A stretch of DNA of 64,000 nucleotides, taken from positions 460,475 through 524,474 of the forward strand of contig NZ_JAUKWP010000001.1 of assembly GCF_030504545.1 (NCBI RefSeq), read 5' to 3'. Under the pieces are notes generated by a model that worked only from the letters and a program-made list of their open reading frames with translations, was not told the DNA's origin and ran no database searches. The stretch's first letter is position 1. The number at the start of each line of letters is the position of its first letter. This document shows positions 8,108 to 16,484 of the stretch, in pieces. Source of the stretch: Lactobacillus sp. YT155. GTDB lineage: Bacteria > Bacillota > Bacilli > Lactobacillales > Lactobacillaceae. The translations under genes were made by a program, and so were the position numbers.

Positions 8108-8587
8108 ATGATTGAAACAACTTTTTCATATATGGTTCATAACGAATTGATTGATCCTAGCATCGATGTTAATTCTGAGGAGGAATTATTTGAAGTTGTT
8201 GGTAAGCGCTTACTAGATTTGGGATATGTGACTGATGGATATTCTGAAGCAGTTAACAAAAGAGAAAAAGAATTTCCCACTGGGTTGAATGCTGATGCAT
8301 TCACAATGGCAGTTCCACATGTTGATCCAGAATTTATTGTTAAACCTTTTGTTTACATATGTAAGACAAAAAAAGATCTTGATCTTAAGCAAATGGCAAT
8401 TAATACCGACATGAAAACAAAGAATTTCTGCTTTTTAGGTATTAAAGAGGCTACGGGACAAGCTAATCTTTTGAAGAACATAATTTTTGCCATGAGAGAA
8501 GAAGACTTTATATCAAGATTCACTAATGCAAAAACATCAAAAGAATTGGCATATGTAGTAGGTGAATACTTGGATAAAAAATATTAG
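8108..8587 (+). CDS. PTS EIIA component, galactitol/fructose-type
   Basis: A 159-residue EIIA of the Fru/Gat fold. The phosphorylated His is H71 in 'AVPHVDPEF'. It accepts phosphate from HPr and passes it to the IIB encoded next. I start at ATG 8108: the RBS AAAGGAGG at 8094-8101 leaves a normal 6-base gap, while the in-frame TTG at 8102 abuts the RBS. First gene of an operon with IIB, IIC, a small membrane protein and a class II aldolase. The imported sugar is unknown. Confidence 0.88.
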   Translation: MIETTFSYMVHNELIDPSIDVNSEEELFEVVGKRLLDLGYVTDGYSEAVNKREKEFPTGLNADAFTMAVPHVDPEFIVKPFVYICKTKKDLDLKQMAINTDMKTKNFCFLGIKEATGQANLLKNIIFAMREEDFISRFTNAKTSKELAYVVGEYLDKKY

Positions 8588-8599
8588 GAGGAAAGAACA

Positions 8600-8914
8600 A
8601 TGAAGACAGTATTGATTTCTTGTGGAAGTGGCGTTGCAAGTAGTGAAACAACAGCATCACTTTTCAATGATCAGATTGAAAATGAAGGATTGGAAAATGA
8701 ACTAGATACTTTTGTTTGTCCTGTTGGTGAAGCTGCCAGTGTCATGGAACAAAATAAGGATATTGTGGCATATATTGGAATTGAAACAGATGATGTTATC
8801 GAACAAGCAGAAAAGATGAATTTGCCCCATTTTAATATGAACCCATATTTAACATTTGATGATGAGGCACAAGAAGAAATTTTTAACTCAATTAGAGAAA
8901 AAAGTGGAATTTAA
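8600..8914 (+). CDS. PTS EIIB component, galactitol type
   Basis: A 104-residue cytoplasmic IIB. The phospho-Cys is C8 in the P-loop 'ISCGSGVASS', typical of GatB-like proteins. It receives phosphate from the IIA encoded just upstream and phosphorylates the sugar carried by IIC. A good RBS (AGGAGG) lies before the ATG. Gene order IIA-IIB-IIC with short gaps indicates one transcription unit. Confidence 0.9.
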   Translation: MKTVLISCGSGVASSETTASLFNDQIENEGLENELDTFVCPVGEAASVMEQNKDIVAYIGIETDDVIEQAEKMNLPHFNMNPYLTFDDEAQEEIFNSIREKSGI

Positions 8915-8942
8915 TTAATTTAACTGATAAGAGGTGAAAAAA

Positions 8943-10298
8943 ATGAGTATGAACGAAATTGTACAGATGATCCTGTCCCCTGGGGCACAGGTAGTCGTAC
9001 CGATATTAATTATTATTCTAGGTCTTATTTTTAGAATGTCAGCTAAGAAAGCCGTTAAAACTGGTTCTGACTTAGTGATTGGATTTGTAGGTATGTCAAT
9101 TTTGATCGGTGTATTAGTTGATCAAATCACACCAATCACTAAGCAATTAGGTAAAGTTACTGGTCTAGATTTGCCAGCAGTTGATGTTGGTTGGACTGGT
9201 GCGGCAGCTATTTCATGGGCATGGTCGCTAGCATTTGCATTTTTTGCATTAACAATAGGTATCAATATTTTAATGTTACTTTTGAAATTAACAGACACAA
9301 TTAATGCCGATATGTGGAATGTTTGGGGAAAAGTTTTAACCGGATATATTGTTTACTATATGTCAGGTGGATCATATCTATGGGCTTTTGGATTAACAGC
9401 TGTTCAAGTGATAATCGAATTGAAATTAGGTGATCTATGGGAACCAACAATTAGTGACATGTTTGGCTATCAATCAACAACAACGACTCATATTGAATCA
9501 TTTACAGCGGTTATTATGTATCCGGTGAATAGATTGATGGACTTTATTCCAATTTTTAATAAAGAAATTGATGCTAAATCTCTTAAAAAGAAAATTGGTT
9601 TATTATCAGAACCATGGGCAATGGGATTCATTATTGGGATGCTAATAGGGCTACTTGCTAGAATACCATTTGCACAAGTACTTAATTTCGCAACATACAT
9701 GTTAGCAATCATGGCACTATTCCCGGTAGTTGCTAAATACTTCCAATCAGCACTTTCTCCTTTTGGAGCTGCAATGAGTAAGTTCATGAAAGCAAGATTT
9801 AAAAATCGTAATTTCTCGATTGGATTGGATTGGCCTATTGTGGGTCAAAGCTCAGAACTATGGGTTACTTTGACAATTAATATTATCTTTTTCATGGGTT
9901 GGGCAATGGTTCTCCCTGGAAACAAGGTATTACCATTTGCAGGAATCATTAATTACTGTTTAGGTGTTGGTGGATTGCTACTAACTGGTGGGAATTTATT
10001 AAGAATGATCGTATTAAGCTTTATCTATACACCAGTATTTCTTTACGGGGCAACATTCCTTGCTCCTATCTTGACCAATATGGGTAAATTAACAAAAGCT
10101 ATTGATATTCCAAAAGGATCAATGGTTACTTGGAGTTCAATTGAAATACCCGAATTGAGAATTATTTTTGCATACATGACTCAAGGACAATGGTGGGCCT
10201 ATGTCGGATTTGTCGCATTAATGGGATTATTTGCATTAATGTACAGACATATTAAGAAATCACCATTGCCATCAGAAAGATATAAAGAATTGAGTTAG
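8943..10298 (+). CDS. PTS EIIC component, galactitol family
   Basis: A polytopic membrane permease of 451 residues with about ten or more hydrophobic segments and the GatC-family signature region 'DTINADMWNVWGKVLTG'. It moves the sugar across the membrane for phosphorylation by the IIB. I choose ATG 8943 because GAGGTG at 8931-8936 is an RBS with 6-base spacing; the in-frame GTG at 8934 lies inside that RBS. The absence of a GatD-like dehydrogenase nearby argues against galactitol itself as the substrate. Confidence 0.9.
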   Translation: MSMNEIVQMILSPGAQVVVPILIIILGLIFRMSAKKAVKTGSDLVIGFVGMSILIGVLVDQITPITKQLGKVTGLDLPAVDVGWTGAAAISWAWSLAFAFFALTIGINILMLLLKLTDTINADMWNVWGKVLTGYIVYYMSGGSYLWAFGLTAVQVIIELKLGDLWEPTISDMFGYQSTTTTHIESFTAVIMYPVNRLMDFIPIFNKEIDAKSLKKKIGLLSEPWAMGFIIGMLIGLLARIPFAQVLNFATYMLAIMALFPVVAKYFQSALSPFGAAMSKFMKARFKNRNFSIGLDWPIVGQSSELWVTLTINIIFFMGWAMVLPGNKVLPFAGIINYCLGVGGLLLTGGNLLRMIVLSFIYTPVFLYGATFLAPILTNMGKLTKAIDIPKGSMVTWSSIEIPELRIIFAYMTQGQWWAYVGFVALMGLFALMYRHIKKSPLPSERYKELS

Positions 10299-10325
10299 GG
10301 ACTTTACTTAAATAAAGGTGGAAAT

Positions 10326-10544
10326 ATGATGACAAATATTAAAAAGAAATTAGAAAATTTAAATAATATAACTTGGGATTTCATAATGCTTATTAATGTA
10401 GTTTTATTTTTAATATTTACAAGAACAGGCATTGTAATTTTGCCTTTTATTATCGGTATAAGTTGTTATTTGTTTAAAGAATATGGTTATGAAAAAAGAT
10501 TCAAGAAATTGAATATGAATAGAAGGAAGAAGGCTAAACAATGA
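10326..10544 (+). CDS. Small membrane protein in a PTS operon, unknown function
   Basis: A 72-residue protein with a charged N terminus, two closely spaced hydrophobic segments (about residues 20-35 and 38-50) and a very basic C-terminal tail (RFKKLNMNRRKKAKQ). It has an RBS (AAAGGTGGA) and overlaps the aldolase start by four bases (ATGA), so it is probably translated and coupled to it. I do not recognise a family. A role in assembly or control of the PTS permease is only a guess from position. Confidence 0.7.
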   Translation: MMTNIKKKLENLNNITWDFIMLINVVLFLIFTRTGIVILPFIIGISCYLFKEYGYEKRFKKLNMNRRKKAKQ

Positions 10545-11344
10545 TTGATGTAGGAAGAATGATTTTTGAACATGAGAGAGAAGACCTTGCCAAGGTAATT
10601 AGAGTTGTTTTTGACAGAAATGATACTAATGTCGCTGGTGGTAACTTTTCGTTTAAAGTTACTGACAGGAATGGTGACTACGGCGAAGCCGGAAAAGAAT
10701 ATATTCTTATGACTCCTACTATGATGTCAGAAGCATATTTCGGGAGAATTACAGCTTCACAGATATTAGTTGTAGAGCCTCACACTAGAAAAATTATTGA
10801 GGGTGAAGGAAAACTAACTAGAGAAATTAATATGCACGAAGCTGTATATGATGCAAATCCAGACATTAAGACAGTTTTCCATTCACATGCTAAAGAACAA
10901 TTAGTATGGGCAACGATGGGAGTTCCACTTCCTAATTTGACTGAGGTTACTCAAAAAGTTAAGAGTATCCCTGTATTACCTTTTAGAGAAAATTGTTCAG
11001 AAGAATTAGCACAATTAGTTTCTGATAATATTAAAAAAATCGGAGACGATGCCTTGACTCACGAGTATCTTTTAAATTCACATGGCGTGTTAATTACAGT
11101 TGGTGGAAAAGGAATGTCAGGTTTGACTGCACTTCATAAAGCAGTAGCTATCGTTGATACAATGGAATATAATGCACATATTGCACTTGAGCAAACAAAG
11201 CTAATTAGAGAAGGTGTAACCGATGGTTTTTATTCTAAGGGTATCAAGTTGGGAACACTTGAAGATGTATTTGTAGATAAAAAAGCACTTTATAATGATA
11301 AATCAAATGCTGAGCTAGAAAAGATGCAACCTGAAAATAATTAG
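10541..11344 (+). CDS. Class II (zinc) aldolase, L-fuculose-1-phosphate / L-rhamnulose-1-phosphate aldolase family
   Basis: A 267-residue member of the class II aldolase/adducin family. The phosphate-binding region is 'TNVAGGNFSFKV'. Zn ligands are H114 and H116 in 'VFHSHAKE' and H181 in 'LNSHGVLI', with a probable catalytic Glu at E95. Such enzymes cleave ketose 1-phosphates into DHAP and an aldehyde. As the last gene of the PTS operon it could act directly on the PTS product if the PTS makes a 1-phosphate (inference). A paralogue, similar over its full length, is encoded at 11424-12197 on the other strand. Confidence 0.87.
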   Translation: MIDVGRMIFEHEREDLAKVIRVVFDRNDTNVAGGNFSFKVTDRNGDYGEAGKEYILMTPTMMSEAYFGRITASQILVVEPHTRKIIEGEGKLTREINMHEAVYDANPDIKTVFHSHAKEQLVWATMGVPLPNLTEVTQKVKSIPVLPFRENCSEELAQLVSDNIKKIGDDALTHEYLLNSHGVLITVGGKGMSGLTALHKAVAIVDTMEYNAHIALEQTKLIREGVTDGFYSKGIKLGTLEDVFVDKKALYNDKSNAELEKMQPENN

Positions 11345-11360
11345 ATTAAACAAATTTTAA

Positions 11361-11403
11361 AAAAGGATCTCAACACCAATTCATTGTGTTGAGATCCTTT
11401 TTT
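11361..11403. terminator. Bidirectional terminator between the two aldolase genes
   Basis: AAAAGGATCTCAACAC (11361-11376) pairs perfectly with GTGTTGAGATCCTTTT (11386-11401). The 16-bp stem, flanked by A and T runs, serves both convergent operons. Confidence 0.9.
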
Positions 11404-11423
11404 AATTACCTGTGTGAAGAAAA

Positions 11424-12197
11424 TTAATATTTACTTTCGTTTGGGCGTTTGAAGTTTGTTGGGAACTCTTTGGGATAACTTTTAACATCATCTCCTGGAA
11501 GGGGAATAGATGCTAATGTTCCTGGTTTCATAGGAGTATTGGCATCTTGTCCACATGATTGTAACTCATTTAATATTCCTATTTTTTTGAAAATAGTTTG
11601 TTGATATGCAATTTTCGCATTCCATTCAAGAGTTTCTAATATTCTTGCCGCTACATGTAAATCTGTAGAGGTAATAAGAACTCCGTGGCTATTCAAAAGA
11701 AAAACATTTTCCATTGCTTTATCGCCGATATTTGATAAAGCGTTTTTTACTACATCGGCAAGTTCTTCGCTAGTCGCAGGAGCAAAGGGAAGATTTTTGA
11801 TCTCTCCTAGTTCTCTAGTTGCTTCAGTTAAGTTTGGCATATCCAATCCACTAGTTGCCCAAAACATTGAATTTTCAGCGTGAGAATGATAGACACAACG
11901 TATTCCGGGATGGGTTAAATATGCTCTTTCATGCATATTTACCTCTCTTGTAACATCTCCAACACCATCGATTTTTTTATATGTGTTTCCATCAATTACT
12001 AAAATTTGAGCAGGATGTAGTTCGGAATAATATGTTTCCGACATCATAGTTGGTGTCATCAAAATGAAAGGATGACCATCCTTATCAAAGACCTTGATTG
12101 ACATATTACCTCCAGCAACATTGGTGTTTTTTCGATCAAACATTTTTTGAACGGTATGTGCTAAATCTGCCCTTTCTGTTTCGAACATCATTCTCAT
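11424..12197 (-). CDS. Class II aldolase, probable L-fuculose-1-phosphate aldolase
   Basis: A 257-residue zinc aldolase paralogous to the one ending at 11344. It shares 'TNVAGGNMSIKV', 'LMTPTMMSE', a probable catalytic E85, and zinc ligands H104, H106 and H171. The gene is divergent from a DeoR regulator that precedes fucI, an FGGY kinase and fucU. The expected role is therefore cleavage of L-fuculose 1-phosphate to DHAP and L-lactaldehyde (context inference). The extra C-terminal tail (about residues 215-257) is Pro-rich. RBS AGGAGGAAA lies before the ATG. Confidence 0.88.
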   Translation of the reverse strand: MRMMFETERADLAHTVQKMFDRKNTNVAGGNMSIKVFDKDGHPFILMTPTMMSETYYSELHPAQILVIDGNTYKKIDGVGDVTREVNMHERAYLTHPGIRCVYHSHAENSMFWATSGLDMPNLTEATRELGEIKNLPFAPATSEELADVVKNALSNIGDKAMENVFLLNSHGVLITSTDLHVAARILETLEWNAKIAYQQTIFKKIGILNELQSCGQDANTPMKPGTLASIPLPGDDVKSYPKEFPTNFKRPNESKY

Positions 12198-12244
12198 TAT
12201 ATATTTCCTCCTGAACGTAGACTATAATTTAAATCAAAACAATT

Positions 12245-12310
12245 ATAAAACGTTTTCATTGATTGTTTGTTGATTTCAAAAAAGGTGAATAAAATTCAAA
12301 AAAGGGTGAA
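12245..12310. promoter_or_regulatory. Divergent control region: cre-like box and two TTCA/TGAA operators
   Basis: A cre-like palindrome ATAAAACGTTTTCAT lies at 12245-12259. Two inverted repeats of the form TTCA-N7/8-TGAA follow at 12275-12289 and 12295-12310. The second covers the RBS of the DeoR gene, suggesting autoregulation. Similar elements recur before fucI. Confidence 0.6.
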
Positions 12311-12315
12311 TTGTT

Positions 12316-13071
12316 ATGGAATTTAATGATCGATTGAACACAATTTTAAAAATATTAGATAAGAAGAAACATATAAGTATAAAAGAGTTGCAAAAATTAA
12401 CATATGAAAGTGAATCTACTTTGAGACGAGATTTGATAAAACTCGAGGAAGATAATAAAGTTGTCAGATCCTCAGGCTATGTTGATTTAATAAAAAAGAA
12501 TGTAACTGAATTTGGTTATGATATCAGAAAAGGGAAGCAATGTAGTCAAAAAAAATACATATCCGAATTAGCAGCTGATTTTATTGGTGACAGTCAGGCT
12601 TTATTTGTTGACTCTAGTACAACCACATCATATCTAGATACTTATATTAAAAAAAAGAAGAGAATGGTTGTGGTTACAAATGGGATTAATATTGCCGCTT
12701 CACTAAATAAAAGTAGCAACGTAAGAACTTTTATTTCCGGTGGTTTTTTGAAACATTCATCTGGATCTATAGTAGGAACAACTAGTGAAGCTTTTTTTAA
12801 AGAATTTAAGGCTGATGTTGCGTTTATTTCCTGTGAAGCTATTGATGGAAATGGTGTTTACATGGCAAGTGATAATCAGTCAAGTGTAAAAAAACAAATG
12901 CTAAAAAATGCCGAATTAAATATATTAATGGCTGATAGTTCTAAGTTTATGACTAAAAATTTTTATGTTTTAAGTGATTTTTCAAGCATCGATGTAATTA
13001 TTACTGACAAACGTCCTCCTCAGGAAATGATTGATATTTTGGATAATTTAAGAATTGAATTGGTTTATTGA
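12316..13071 (+). CDS. DeoR-family regulator of the fucose module
   Basis: 251 residues: an N-terminal winged helix ('ISIKELQKLTYESESTLRRDLIKLEEDNKVVRS' in its usual place) and a C-terminal sugar-phosphate sensor domain with 'LFVDSSTTTSYL', 'VVTNGINIAASL' and 'MADSSKF'. It sits between the divergent aldolase gene and fucI, and TTCA/TGAA repeats flank it on both sides, so it is the likely regulator of both units. In characterised fucose operons the inducer is L-fuculose 1-phosphate; that applies here only by analogy. Confidence 0.87.
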   Translation: MEFNDRLNTILKILDKKKHISIKELQKLTYESESTLRRDLIKLEEDNKVVRSSGYVDLIKKNVTEFGYDIRKGKQCSQKKYISELAADFIGDSQALFVDSSTTTSYLDTYIKKKKRMVVVTNGINIAASLNKSSNVRTFISGGFLKHSSGSIVGTTSEAFFKEFKADVAFISCEAIDGNGVYMASDNQSSVKKQMLKNAELNILMADSSKFMTKNFYVLSDFSSIDVIITDKRPPQEMIDILDNLRIELVY

Positions 13072-13082
13072 ATTGAATGAAA

Positions 13083-13151
13083 TTCAAAAAGAATGAATTC
13101 TATTTTATTTAATTCAGAGTGAAATTAAGATAGTTAATGAAAACGCTTAAT
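13083..13151 (+). promoter_or_regulatory. Operator repeats and cre-like box upstream of fucI
   Basis: Inverted repeats TTCAAAAAGAATGAA (13083-13097) and TTCAGAGTGAA (13113-13123) echo the two elements before the DeoR gene. TGAAAACGCTTAAT (13138-13151) is a cre-like box, off consensus in its last two bases. I could not fix a single promoter with confidence. Confidence 0.55.
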
Positions 13152-13177
13152 AATTTAATTTCTATGGAGGTATAAGC

Positions 13178-14965
13178 ATGTTAGACATGAAATTTCCAAA
13201 AATAGGTATTCGTCCTACTATTGACGGTAGACGAAAAGGAATTAGAGAATCACTTGAGGATCAAACTATGCAGATGGCTAAGTCTGCAGCAAAATTAATT
13301 GAGTCGACTTTGAAATATCCTGATGGAACACCAGTTCAAACGGTTATTGCTGATCGAACAATTGGAGGAGTTAAAGAAGCGTCAGAAGCAAAAGAAAAAT
13401 TTGATAAAGAAAATGTGTGTGGAACTTTAACAGTAACTCCTTGTTGGTGTTATGGAAGTGAAACTATGGATATGACTAAAGATATTCCACATGCAATTTG
13501 GGGATTTAATGGAACTGAGAGACCCGGTGCAGTTTATCTTGCCGCAGTCTTGGCAGCCCATACTCAAAAAGGTATTCCTGCTTTTGGAATATACGGTAAT
13601 GATGTTCAAGATGGAGACGACACTGAAATTCCAGAAGATGTTAAAGAGAAAATAATTCGTTACGCTAAAGCAGCTTTGGCTGTTGGAATTATGAGAAATA
13701 AATCTTACTTATCAGTAGGAAATGTTGCCATGGGAATTGGTGGTTCAATTGTCAACCCTGACTTCTTTGAGGACTACCTTGGCATGAGAAATGAATATGT
13801 TGATATGAGTGAAATAGTACGTCGTTGGGATGAAACAATTTACGACGAAAAAGAATTTAAAGTAGCATTAGACTGGGCTCATAAGAATACACCTGTAGGT
13901 CCAGACATCTATAACGAGGATAACCCAGAGAAGTTCACTGATGATCAAAAAGAAGAGCAATTACAAAATGCAATCAAAATGACAATCATAATGCGTGATT
14001 TGATGGAAGGTAACTCTGAGTTAGAAAAACTTGGATTTAAAGAGGAGTCTGAAGGACATTACGCACTTGCGGCAGGATTCCAAGGGCAACGTCAATGGAC
14101 TGATCATTTTCCAAATGGAGATTATATGGAAGCACTTTTGAATTCTCAATATGATTGGAGAGGAATTCATGCACCTAATATTTTAGCTACTGAAAATGAT
14201 TCTCTTAATGGGGCAACAATGCTATTTAATTATTTACTAACAAACACTCCTCAAATTTTTGCTGATGTTCGTACTTATTGGAGTGCTGAAGCTGTAAAAC
14301 GGGTTACAGGAACAAAATTAGAAGGGAAGCTTACTAACGGATTCTTACATCTTTCTAACTCAGGAGCACAGACACTTGATGCAACTGGACAGGAAAAAAT
14401 CAATGGAGAATCAGCAATTAAGCCTTTCTATGATTTAGATGAGAAAGAGGCACAAGCAAATCTAGATAAAACTCGTTGGATTCCAGCTAATATCGGGTAC
14501 TTTAGAGGTGGTGGATTCTCAAGCAACTATGTTACAGAAGGTGGAAAAGATGGAATGCCAGTAACTATGGCAAGAATTAATCTGGTTAAGGATCAAGGAC
14601 CAGTTCTTCAAATTGCTGAAGGATATGCCGTTGATCTTCCGGAGAATGTATTTAATGCTGTTAATGATAGAACTGATCCAGGTTGGCCTTCAACCTTCTT
14701 TGTACCAACCTTGACAGGTGAAGGAGCATTTAAGTCAGTTTATGATGTTATGAATAATTGGGGTGCAAATCATGGAGCAATTAGTTATGGGCATATTGGT
14801 GCCGATTTAATAACTTTAGCTTCTATTTTAAGAATTCCAGTCAATATGCATAATGTAAATGACAAGGATATTTTTAGACCAAAAACTTGGGCTTCATTCG
14901 GTACAGAAGATTTAGAATCAACGGATTATAGAGCATGTAAGACGTTAGGACCATTATATAAATAA
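13178..14965 (+). CDS. fucI: L-fucose isomerase
   Basis: Interconverts L-fucose and L-fuculose, a Mn-dependent reaction. The 595-residue length matches the family. It begins '[21 protein letters not shown]', has '[15 protein letters not shown]', and ends with the C-terminal block containing '[25 protein letters not shown]', all hallmarks of FucI. RBS GGAGG lies about 9 bases before the ATG. It leads an operon with a sugar kinase, an MFS porter and FucU. FucI enzymes can also act on D-arabinose, so the natural substrate could be either sugar. Confidence 0.94.
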   Translation: MLDMKFPKIGIRPTIDGRRKGIRESLEDQTMQMAKSAAKLIESTLKYPDGTPVQTVIADRTIGGVKEASEAKEKFDKENVCGTLTVTPCWCYGSETMDMTKDIPHAIWGFNGTERPGAVYLAAVLAAHTQKGIPAFGIYGNDVQDGDDTEIPEDVKEKIIRYAKAALAVGIMRNKSYLSVGNVAMGIGGSIVNPDFFEDYLGMRNEYVDMSEIVRRWDETIYDEKEFKVALDWAHKNTPVGPDIYNEDNPEKFTDDQKEEQLQNAIKMTIIMRDLMEGNSELEKLGFKEESEGHYALAAGFQGQRQWTDHFPNGDYMEALLNSQYDWRGIHAPNILATENDSLNGATMLFNYLLTNTPQIFADVRTYWSAEAVKRVTGTKLEGKLTNGFLHLSNSGAQTLDATGQEKINGESAIKPFYDLDEKEAQANLDKTRWIPANIGYFRGGGFSSNYVTEGGKDGMPVTMARINLVKDQGPVLQIAEGYAVDLPENVFNAVNDRTDPGWPSTFFVPTLTGEGAFKSVYDVMNNWGANHGAISYGHIGADLITLASILRIPVNMHNVNDKDIFRPKTWASFGTEDLESTDYRACKTLGPLYK

Positions 14966-14977
14966 GGAGATAGTAGT

Positions 14978-16468
14978 ATGAAAATGACAAATGCCATTGC
15001 TATCGACTTAGGTGCTAGTTCAGGAAGAATAGTATCAGGGACTTATGATGGTACTAGTTTAAAGGTTAAAGAACAGTTTAGATTTTCGAATCAACCAGTT
15101 GAAGTAAACGGTTCTTTATTTTGGGACTACTTAAAAATATTTCAAGAAATTAAATATGGTTTATCATTAGCTGAAAAAGACTTAGGTAAGATTTCCAGTA
15201 TGAGTGTTGATACCTGGGGAGTAGACTTCGGTTATGTTGATAAAAATGGTAATCTGCTAAGCACTCCACATAGCTATAGAGATACTAGGGTAAATGAATA
15301 CTTGAATGAATTATCCGACGTAGTTAACGATAAAGAACTTTATAAAGAAACGGGAACTATCCCCTCTTCAATTAATTCCATATTACAAATCTATTCTGAT
15401 TTACAAATTAGTCCTTATTTGAAGGATGAAATATCTAAGGTTTTATTTATGCCGGATTTAATAGAATATTTTTTTAGTGGAATCGCTCAAAATGAATTTA
15501 CGATTAGTTCAACAAGTGGTTTATTAAGTGCAGAAACTCGCGAGTTTGATACTGAGTTAATTAAGAAACTAGGAATGAATATCGACTGGTTTTTTAAGCC
15601 AACAGTTGGAGGGAAAATTCTTGGAAATATTTCTCAAAATATTGTTGATGAAGTTAAGCTTGATAACGATATCAAAGTAATTAGTGGGGTTGGACATGAC
15701 ACTGCCGCCGCAATTAGAGCTATTCCAGAATATTATCAAAACCAGAGTAATAGTATATTTATTAGCTGTGGGACATGGTCAATAATCGGAGCTATTAGCG
15801 AAAAAGTTATTAATGATGATACTGCTCTTAGTCAAGGATTAACCAATGAAGGCTGCTTTGATGGAAGAAATCGTTTGCTTAAAAATGTTACAGGCCTCTG
15901 GATTTTGCAAGAATTACAAAAAGAGTGGTCGTATAGTGGAGAAGTAGTAACTTACTCCAAAATGGTAGAAGAAGCTAAAAATACAAAATCAATAAATAGT
16001 TATATCGACGTGGATGATGAATTATTTGGGACACCAAATAATATGTCAAAAAAAATTAATAAGTATCTTGTTAAAACAAATCAAAGAGTTCCAAAGACAA
16101 GGGGCGAACTGATCTTAGTTGTGATAGAAAGTTTAGCCTTTAAATATAAAAGTATTGTCGAAAGTATAGAAAAAGTTACAGGGAGAAAATTTAAATCAAT
16201 CAATATGGTTGGTGGAGGAATTCAAAACGAGCTATTAGTACAATTAACTGCAGATTTCATAGGTATTCCTGTGAATGCGGGCCCAGTTGAATCAAGTGTG
16301 ATTGGAAATCTGGTAACTCAATTACAAATAATAGGTGAAGTTCATAATGATGAGATATACAACCTACTTACCAGTTCGTATGAAATCAAAAAATTTACTC
16401 CTTCTTTGAGTATTGATGACTCAAAATATGCTACTTTTCTTAATATTTCTAAACTGGATACAGAATAA
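14978..16468 (+). CDS. FGGY-family sugar kinase, rhamnulokinase-like; probable L-fuculokinase
   Basis: A 496-residue carbohydrate kinase with the N-terminal ATPase motif 'AIDLGASSGRI' (residues 8-18), 'SVDTWGVDFGYVDKNGNLL' and the C-terminal 'NMVGGGIQNELLVQLTADF'. The 'DTWGVDFG' segment resembles RhaB more than E. coli FucK. Sitting between fucI and fucU, it most likely makes L-fuculose 1-phosphate for the class II aldolase (context inference). RBS AAGGAGA lies before ATG 14978. Confidence 0.87.
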   Translation: MKMTNAIAIDLGASSGRIVSGTYDGTSLKVKEQFRFSNQPVEVNGSLFWDYLKIFQEIKYGLSLAEKDLGKISSMSVDTWGVDFGYVDKNGNLLSTPHSYRDTRVNEYLNELSDVVNDKELYKETGTIPSSINSILQIYSDLQISPYLKDEISKVLFMPDLIEYFFSGIAQNEFTISSTSGLLSAETREFDTELIKKLGMNIDWFFKPTVGGKILGNISQNIVDEVKLDNDIKVISGVGHDTAAAIRAIPEYYQNQSNSIFISCGTWSIIGAISEKVINDDTALSQGLTNEGCFDGRNRLLKNVTGLWILQELQKEWSYSGEVVTYSKMVEEAKNTKSINSYIDVDDELFGTPNNMSKKINKYLVKTNQRVPKTRGELILVVIESLAFKYKSIVESIEKVTGRKFKSINMVGGGIQNELLVQLTADFIGIPVNAGPVESSVIGNLVTQLQIIGEVHNDEIYNLLTSSYEIKKFTPSLSIDDSKYATFLNISKLDTE

Positions 16469-16484
16469 TTGAAGGAGTTTGTAT

